DNA from: Paenibacillus allorhizosphaerae
GTDB lineage: Bacteria; Bacillota; Bacilli; Paenibacillales; NBRC-103111
Direction: 5' to 3'
Assembly (NCBI RefSeq): GCF_910594985.1
Contig: NZ_CAJVCE010000009.1
Location: 186,001-250,000, forward strand
Length of the DNA stretch: 64,000 nt
Below, one piece after another: positions 18,401 through 25,500 of the stretch (positions within the stretch are counted from its first letter, which is position 1; every line of letters begins with the position of its first letter). The notes beneath the pieces were generated by a model that was given only the letters and a program-made list of their open reading frames with translations, searched no databases and was not told the origin of the DNA. The translations under genes and the position numbers were made by a program.

Positions 18401-19420
18401 GTCCAGAATTTTGTTCCGAGCCAACTGTTGAAACCGCTCCAACGCGGTAGGCAATTGTCCTTCCAAATAGTTCGGGATCATGCCTTCGGATAACGCCTGC
18501 TTCCACACCTGTTCCACCGTCGATAAGCCGATCCGATAGATCGATTCCTCTTGTGCCGGAACTCCCGCCCGAAAGAGCGCGTAGAAATAGGCAGGATCGA
18601 TTGCAGGCGCATCCGCTTCCACCGTGTCGGCGCTGAATTGGTCGGCTAATGAGGCCAGCGCAACCGCGCGGGCGTCCCAGCCTGTCTTATTCGCCAAATA
18701 CGTAATATCCTGACGGCCGTCCTTTTCATTCAAATCTCGAAGCCGCCCGCCGAAGTGTCCGGATAAGCTCCGGAGCATCGTCTCGTATTCGGACTTCATT
18801 GCGGAAACGGCTTCATCACCCAAGTGCACATCCAACGTCACTTGTTGTGCGATGGCGACATTGTACTGAACTTCCGAAGCCGCGAGGAACGCATCGCCTT
18901 CTCCAAACACCTTGGCTTGCAGATCGGGAAGCGATTTTCGGATATCGCGCCGGAGAAGATCCGCCTCCGTGAACGAGGCTTGATAGCTGCCGTTCTCGTC
19001 GGTAAACGTCTCGACAATCGGCACATCGTCACGACCGACGTTTTTGTCCACGATCTGTACCTTCAACCCGCCAACAGCGGTACTGACATGGCTTGTGACG
19101 CGCCCCCCGGTTTGATAAGCTTGACTCTCGTCAAACGCCCCGGCTTCCTCCAATACGGAGTTCAGCATGATAGCCGTACGCTCATCCACTGTCCCCGAAC
19201 CTGGAAGACCATGTTCCTCCTGGAATATGGCGACCAGCTTCTTGGTTATATCCGAATAGGAGCTTTCCGCTTGTTCGGAACGCAGCCCTTCCAAGTAAAA
19301 CCGGCGGTCTGATTCATCGAACCGAAACATGTTCCGCTCCAGCAGCCAGATCAAGCCATTCTGGAGATTGGTTACGTGCTCTTTGTTCCACGTATCGAAC
19401 GGGAACGTGATTTTGTTCAT
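12497..19420 (-). CDS. Tc toxin subunit A, N-terminal part (extended, with PA14-like domain)
   Basis: 2307 residues. The ATG at 19420 follows AGGAGG by seven bases. Order of parts: a peptidoglycan-binding-like helical region (about 15-95, 'IFQEEHGLPGSGTVDERTA'); a transthyretin/carboxypeptidase-regulatory-like beta domain (about 105-150, 'FTDENGSYQASF'); a long helical shell; the TcA hallmark 'CRSIHGPAAYLVELLRFL' near 665-680; a PA14-like beta domain (about 1470-1615, 'SGYLEAPAAGFYNFLIEADA' ... 'LRVRWET'); and a neuraminidase-like domain near 1970-2060. It is much longer than TccA, its split counterpart in Photorhabdus; with the next gene the TcA chain totals about 3390 residues against about 2500 for TcdA1. 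The added and inserted domains probably change receptor or surface binding. Confidence 0.9.
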   Translation of the reverse strand: MNKITFPFDTWNKEHVTNLQNGLIWLLERNMFRFDESDRRFYLEGLRSEQAESSYSDITKKLVAIFQEEHGLPGSGTVDERTAIMLNSVLEEAGAFDESQAYQTGGRVTSHVSTAVGGLKVQIVDKNVGRDDVPIVETFTDENGSYQASFTEADLLRRDIRKSLPDLQAKVFGEGDAFLAASEVQYNVAIAQQVTLDVHLGDEAVSAMKSEYETMLRSLSGHFGGRLRDLNEKDGRQDITYLANKTGWDARAVALASLADQFSADTVEADAPAIDPAYFYALFRAGVPAQEESIYRIGLSTVEQVWKQALSEGMIPNYLEGQLPTALERFQQLARNKILDRKASIGLSPLKEIVSVSLGTDESRLNQFASLYTEHSGDEEQFWESVKAAFGETMGKRLKLDGQLAGLAYNNAPLMRTLHETVHADNGITDIRQLMDQGFYRKDAWMSAIGDSPVPSEISGEGELQRRERYAELLAVRLQMSYPTAVVAGMVRNDETPLADIRLKDEIHAFFNEQAGKFELALHPIEKYIEQHDIRLSDGATKEILRIQRVNRIAPTYESMNAMLTKGLDSAHSVVQYKKDDFVQMFMNDLGGERDALKIYERAMQVNHTVVNMILSYATTRNAPGIGVHSEPRYINPNPNASDVLAYPALEALFGNMDYFACEQCRSIHGPAAYLVELLRFLDRPVVPGGFHNPQTVLLERRPEIEHIPLDCENTNTTIPYIDLVIETLEFYIVHGLNLTDFTGNGPQTQMISDKAYEIVAGKPVLEGGAAPLLPPSLPFHQPLENLRCHLEKFELSLQEVMEALRTSDNLERAGADAFGWRDIWMEELRLSRAEYARLTDRTLSLNPDNTLNLRLLYGYSVAITDQEMMAELSNPLQFTRRLGLTYEELNELLMCRFINPSLAIIPKLERLGVSFDTIKKFKEGLLTDDQFEQQLAPALDVSEYSGDIKAWVRTHYDSIMGLITLMNEEGKEDLSDYGKMAFRYTDPGKQKITDFIRPFEFIRMIRFIRLWRKLGWSIEQTDKAIAALYPANLTPNDPDDLLNLQKLDEGFLVLLPRLGIVKRVMDTLHLNANKDLLPLLACFAPIDTYGSSSLYRNLFLGPNKVRQEEVFADNGYGRYLTGSEKLLAHREALRAACQLTDDEFVLIVGALGYDADTPLNMDNVSSVYRRGWLARKLRLSVQELLLLIQCTSTDPFAAPDPVHPQMLQLIGLIERLRESTLKPSQALYLVWNQDIGGLQSPAVSEMTAIARTLRNGYVSIDNEFNIAGDPDGQIAKSKMALVYGIEAVDRFFGIIDNTAVTKISYSHDTTVLQQDMIDTAAGHLVYDALRKQLTFNAGVMPDDMRDALKSLPDASDRFKKAIVEIHHNSRVLFKRYPELFKRYNEYVSSSYPLEIRTAELFASLMLDLKPVYKRQYALQTVATVAGSNSDTAAALLDHASVLHAADDVGASALQDFIAMETPGLSVQFYHRETIGENDEADHISPAEGVLDLAFTAADGSRISAKPTPESVISGIWSGYLEAPAAGFYNFLIEADADAMVTLEISGRKIALDLDQDGVTRFNSEAIEIKGGAWVEISLKVEKVKDLLRVRWETSEKGREIIPAPYLYPQALVDRMQADYVRFLKASALMSILKLTTAEFAWIAARTEYRIEEPIGAQLEKTGWLNSLPVTGDLDSETSASLLYVLHGLLDYSVLKAELSPSDERLLSVLREVEEVNPGAASRYPDSLLYKLTRWEKDSLDALLVRFNLTLNELSRLDRFRTIYDANQLLKKLRVPASTLIHAATNEPDGTVVRNLNAALRARYDEEEWTNVIESVNDKMRKSQRDALVAYILHQMIQKKDSEHIDTPEKLFEYFLMDVEMEPCMQTTRILFATAAVQLFTERCLMNLEERVSPSSIDAKPWEWMKRYRVWEANRKVFLYPENWLEPELLMDASSLYKEALSGLLQRDITEEAAQAVYSNYLQQLDDLSQLEPCGMHYVENNPDKGSDDIIHVVARTSDASRKHYYRRKEHRAWTYWEEIPFNIQGASPLPVVWNDRLLLVWLELQNISGQDGSVYPEILLCLSEFYNGKWLPERKITAKKLGKHSGPLSPSFFPSSMQWRKDTDLVFRINYLGDWLIRLRSVTGQPNTTEIAGSESKKFTITRTVHHTSDGLEVWYFAQYGDKAYSMAPNPFGGAGGSNAISRTDTILKMGESQGGPYPNYNGSLQAYNEMDGQLASWTAPYFVWDTRHVFLVQPEWKPAPKFLPNNIFIPKALPKLIFDDANTIPAKRFKLPDMALQIDPAWTIRFGDQEIGPLGTLITNLSRSR

Positions 19421-19543
19421 GGATGGGCCTCCTTGGTACACTCACTTGTGTTCCTGTATTTTTCATCCAGTGCCGCTTTATCCTAACCCGTTTTTTTTTA
19501 ACGTTGGGTATCCGGATTGGCCATATTAGCTACAAAGCTCCTG

Positions 19544-22500
19544 TCATTGCGGAGGTGGAATTACCATGCGTTTTAACACTTGTTGCGTAATTTCCTCCTC
19601 AACCACTTCTACACTCGCTCTCTCAGCGATTTGTATACTGCCTACGCGTACAACGGGTGCTTCTACACCCACTCCCTCAGCGATTCGTACGCGTACACCG
19701 GTCGATGCAGTGGTACCTACGCCGTTAGTTGCAGTCGCCCCCCCAGCTTTAGCAGCCCCACCGAAAGCACCATAAAACATACCGCCCCCAAGATTAAGGA
19801 TTTGTCCGAACGCGGCCAACGTATTGATGGTGCCTCCTGCAGCTATACTCATTCTTACTTCGCCATGAGCCTGGGCTTCCGCATTCTGATTAATGTTCGT
19901 CTTAAGCATCTGCTGCACACGATTAACGTTGTTGTTTGCCAGCTCTTGTTCTTTCATAGCCCTTTGCACCAATTTGACAGCGGTTTTGGTATCCATACCG
20001 GGATGGTTCCGCATTACGGTTGCTATGATTTGCATCTCCTCTTGTGAATGTACGGATACTTCTCCCGAAGAATGCAAAATGGTTCCGTATCCCTTCGGAA
20101 TAACTTCCAGTTCCGAAAGGACTTTACCTACATTCCCTCTACGAATGATCTCATATCGTGATGTTGATATTTGAGTATTCGGACTTACCTTGAGCTTATC
20201 TGCAATCTCAGCGACCTTCGCTTTGTCGGTTGCCGATATGGTTACGGCCTTACCGGACAACAGGTGGTCTCTTATCTTCTTCTGCGATTCGGTAAGCTCC
20301 GTTTCCGCACTCAGTTTCGATTCGATCACGATCCACCCTTTTTTATCTAACCCGAGGCCGTCAAGAACGGACTCGACTTCCTTTCCGTCAATTGTAGCCT
20401 TGACCGTGACTTGCTCTACCGTCGGTATTCTCTCTTTGACTAAGTCCAAAACTTTCTTCTCCCATGCCTTTCCGGCAGCGAAATTTTCGGCACTCTTAGA
20501 TTGCGTTTGCGTACCTTTATAATCCACCCATCGAACAGGGTTGCTCTGAACGTATTGGTATATGTTAGTCCCGTCCCTAATCCCAATCGGATCACAGCTC
20601 GTCCATCTCCCCACCCAAGGAGCATAATACCTCGCACCGTGATAGCTAAACCCCGTCTCCTCATCCCGTTCCTTGCCGGTGTAGCGGTAACGCTTCAAGC
20701 TCACTTCAGCTGCGCTGCGGCCGGCACAGTAAGCGGTGCTGCCATAGGGCGTGTACTCCTCATAGGTGATCACGGCAGCGTGCTCATCCAGTTCCAGGCT
20801 TGCGGAGCCGAGATGGTTGCCGAGCTGGTAGCGAACAAGGGGCTGTGGGCTAACGATCGGAGTCTGATCTTTAATCGTCTGCGACTCGATCAACGCCACT
20901 CGCTGCTTGTCGTCCATCACATGCAGCGATTCTCGCTCGAGCTCAACCGTGCCGCCGCTGTATTCGCGATACACCTCATACCTGCCAAGATAAATGCGCT
21001 GCTTACTTCGTGTGCCGGCTTGCGTTTCGGTCACTTTGCGGACGCGCTGGCCTGTCGAATCATAGACATAGTAAGTAGCTGCAGGTACGATACCGGATGG
21101 CGGGTTGTCGCTGGTAACCATTCTCGTCGTTGAGCTTAACTGGTCTTTGAAGTCCCAATTCATTTGTTGCAAGTGCGGCATCGCCGTCATGTTGCCATGC
21201 AAGTCATAGGCATATTTAGCGCTGTATCCGCCTGGTGATGCAACATAGTCCGGCAAGTTGTCAGAATCGTCAGGCACACTGGTGGCAAGCAAGCGGTTGC
21301 TATCCAATGCATATTGGTAACGCCGGTTCCAAATCACCTGACCCGGCTGCTCGAGGCTGCTTCCTGCGCGATGAACCATTTGCATGATGTTGCCGACCCC
21401 ATCATAGCGATACGTCTCGACGTAATTCTGCAGCGCCTGACAATCGTTAGGCAGGTTGGGCACAAAGCGGGAGGTATCGTCCCCATCATATGGCCGGCCG
21501 TTCCCCTTGTGTTCACGTCCGCTGGCCGCGATCAGCCTATATAGCGCATCGTAGCGGTATTCCGCCCCCGGAAGCACACACTGGTTGTTATGAAAAACAA
21601 GATCCTGGGCGTTGTCGCGAATCCGGGTGACGTTGCCTACCGGGTCGTAGGTGTAATTCAGGTCCTGCAGAAGCACGCCGTCACTCTCGCGAGCGGTCTT
21701 CATCCGTTTTAGCCGAAAGGTCTTCGTATCATAGTCATAACCGGTTTCCGATCCGTTGCCGTATTGCAAAAGCACACGCTGCCCTTTGGCGTTGTAGGCT
21801 ATATTCTTCACCGGTCGCTGGCTTGCCGTCGGAGCGGCAAGCAGCGCTGCCGGTTCGGCCGGTTGGTTAAGCCACACGTCTACCCGCTCCAGCAGCCCGG
21901 CCTCATTGTAGACCGGCTGGGTGATGTTGATGCGCTGCATAGGGGTCGCTGTACTGTGCGGCGCGATGATTTGGACCGGCCGGTTCAGCGCGTCGTACCG
22001 GGTGCCGGCAGCAAACGCTTCCGCTTCCAACGCCGGATTCCGCGACCAGTCCGGGGTCGATTTGTAATCCGCCGTCAACTGGCGCACCATGCGCAGCGGA
22101 TTCCCCTTGAAGTCGTAAGCCTCGCTGGTAACCAAGCCCGCCGTGTCGTATTGCTTATACTGCCTGCCGCGCAAGTTGAGCTGCTTATCGTTCTCCTGCC
22201 CTTCGCCGTACACAAGCCTTGCAAATTGAATCTCCCGCGCAGGATCGGCCGGGTCGGCGCCGGTGACAAAGGAGCCGATCGGACGCTGCAATTCATCGTA
22301 AGTCATCCTGGTCATGAACAAGCGGCTGTTCCAGGCGAACATTGGCTTACCCGTCGCATCATTCAGCATCCAGCGGTCGCCGGCATCCATGCTGTGTTGA
22401 AACAGCAAGTTGCCCGCCAAGTCGTAGCACGGCGAAAAGCCTTGCGGATGCAAATTGTTCGAGTCATTGAACGGGTGAAAACCGCCCTGTAGCGGCGGCG

Positions 22501-25500
22501 TAACGTATTGCATCACACGGTTGCCTCGTGCGTCTTGTACCCACAGCGGCTTGCCCTCGGCATCCAGCTTGGTAAACGTCACGTATTTCTCTTCCACCGT
22601 CGCATCGACTGATGCCACCCGGTTGTGAGCAATCGTGACCACCTCGCGCCCGAGGCTGTCGAGCACTGTCACCGCAGGCGTATCCGCATGCTCAGCGGCG
22701 AGCCGGGCAGCGCGCCGCTCCTCCGCGGAGGCGGTCGGCGCACTCATTCCGATAAACCAAGCGTTGCCGGCTTCCTTTACCGTGTCGTTCGCGTCGTAGC
22801 GGGCCGCATGCCACGGTGAAAATTCAACACGGCTGTAGGAGCCGTCCGGCGCTTCCGTACGTATCGCCCTTCCGACCGCGTCATAGTAGATCACCGGTGT
22901 CACGCCTACTTCTATCGGTTCCTCGAAGCGATGCCCGACCGCCGGCGGGCTGAAATACGGCTCATACTGTTTAACCGGCTTCCCTTTGTTGTTAAGGATC
23001 GTTTTGCCGCTGGCGACCCACCGCAAAGGGCCGCCGGGCTGTTCCGGTTCGGCTTGCACCTTGTTCACCAGCACGTTGCCCGTCCCATCCGAGTACTCAA
23101 AGTTGCACTGCACCGGGCTGTCCGGCTCGTCAGCCGCGTGCCGCTCACGCTGGATGGTGCAGGCGCAGGCAGGATGCTGCCCCCAGACGACCGTGCCGCT
23201 TTGGACACTTTCGCCGAAATCATACACATGCCGAATGCTTGCATGCTTCAGCAAGCTCTTCGCATCGGCCTCGTCATAGTCTTGTAAGATGAAAAGTTTT
23301 TGCCGGGTATCCGGGTCCAAATTCAGGTATGCGTCATCAAAGCCGTTCATGGTGTCGGCTTCCATGCCCTTGCCCATTACCGCCATCACAGCGGGCATGC
23401 CCAAAATATCAAATTGCACTTCCGAAACATTATCGTTCGCATCCTTCATCCGACATGCGGCCAGCACGCGAAAATCGAACTCGACAACCTCGGTCCGGCT
23501 GCCCAGTGCATCGGCACTGGACTGGATGTAGAGATCCCGCGAATCATAAGTCAATGTAGTCAAATTCCCAAAGGGATCGGTAAACCGCTCAGGCAAAAAG
23601 AAGTGCTGTGGGGCGTCTGCATGAAAGCCCGCCACACCCGAGCACATCCAATACTGACCGGCCGAATTCTCGCCGAAACGTACAACCAGGTCGGCACCGT
23701 TCAGATAGCCGCTTATCTTCTTGTCCGTCAGCGCCGCTACAACGTCCGTGCCGATCTTGTCCCCAAACACGACGCCGAGAAGTTCATCGGTATGTGCGAG
23801 CTTGTAGGTTTCATACGTCAAAGCGAGCGCATTCAACTGCCCCAGCATCAGCGGCCTATCCAGCGCAGTGTCAAAGAACAGCGTGCGGGTATGCTCCACA
23901 ATGCGCTTTTGCGGCGAGACGCCGTCCGGCAGTATGTGGTAGGCGGTCTCTTCAACTTCCATGCCGCTGTCCTGGTAGTGGCCGCTTAGTTTGCAGGCGC
24001 GCAGCTCGCCCGGCGTAAAGTAGCGATCCGTGACCGGGATGCCGGTCAACTCATACGTAATCACCTCGCAGGGCAGGCGGAGCCGGTAGCTGTCCGGATC
24101 GAGCACGTCGTTCGTATAACGCGTCTCGGTATAGGACATATGCCGTTCGGACTGCACGTGCCGGATCAGCTCCAGCGCATCGGCCTTCAACGCCGCATCC
24201 GCATACTCACCAAGGCGAGGATAGACCTCCGTGACCGATTGCCGGACGTTGCCGTATTCGTCAACGCTCAAGTTGAGCGTATGAACGATGCGCGGATCCG
24301 GCTTCAGCTGTTCATCGCGCATGTCCAGCTCATAGTGGTAAGTGATCGCTTCGCTCTCGATGACGTGAAACACTGCATGCGGGTTGGCTGCTTTCGGCTG
24401 CACGAGATGAATGTGAGCGTTGTGACAGGCAACCGTGAAAAGCTTGACCGGCTTATGCGTGCCGGCGGCCAGCAAGTCCACGTCAAGCTCATACACCTCT
24501 TGCCGCAGCATCATGCCCTTGCAGGCGCGCAGCGCTTCGCGCCATTCGTCGGCATGAAGGTTCAGTGCATCTAGGTCGGGCTCTGGCAACGCATTTTCTT
24601 GGAATGTGCCGAGCACTTGCGCACCCGTATGCTCATTTTGAAAGCCGTTTGGAAAATACTCTTCTTTAAAGTGCTCAAGTATGCGTCTGTTTTCGAAAAA
24701 AGCCCCGGTATGATACCAGGTCACGGTTTTGACAGGCGGCTGGTACAGCGTCTGGTCGTCGGTGATATAGGGACTGCTTGCGTTTCCCGCGGCAAACTTG
24801 CCGTAGCTCTCCACATCGACCTGTTCCACGCGGCCAAAACCGCGAAACTCGCGCTCCGGCCCGTCAAAGTATCCGTGATGGTAATTGTAGGCGGTTGTGA
24901 ATGTGGCTTGGCGCCACTTGTCATGCACCGTCACTTTCTCCACGCAATGCACTACGCTGGGCAGTTTGGTGATCCAAGGTTTCCCGGCCTGCTTGTCCTG
25001 CAGGTAAAACTTGGTCGAAGGCGCATACTCCACCGTCGTCTCCGCGCCCAGGTTGTTGATCGCTTTTACAAGCAGGTGCGGCTTTTGCCCGCCGATCAGG
25101 TTAAGGTAACGCAGCGGACTTCGCGCATCGCCCGGCAAAGAGGATGACCAGACGAGGCACGCCGTTCCGTTGCCGAGAAGATCCGCCACTTGCACCTGAG
25201 TGAAGTGATCGGGCGCGAGGAAATGTCCGATGATAGTCGGATCGCTCCAGCCGTTACCGCATTGATTGAAATATACATGAATTCCATCGGAACCTAGGTA
25301 TAAAATGTCCGTCGTCCCCGAGCCGTCGATATCGGCCAGCCGGATGCGGACAGGTTCGAATTGATCGTCATGGTCAAACCGGGGCGCGTTATCCATCGTC
25401 ACCTTCGCACCGAAGCAGCCGTAGCCGAGGTTAGGCCAATAGCACACCTCCCTGTTACGAATACGCACAATATCGGTGAGTCCGTCGCCCGACATATCGG

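Noticed and set aside
9245..19420. The split TcA as a sequencing frameshift
   Set aside because: The second gene has its own ATG and AGGAGAG site after a 12 bp gap, and split TcA genes are known in other bacteria.
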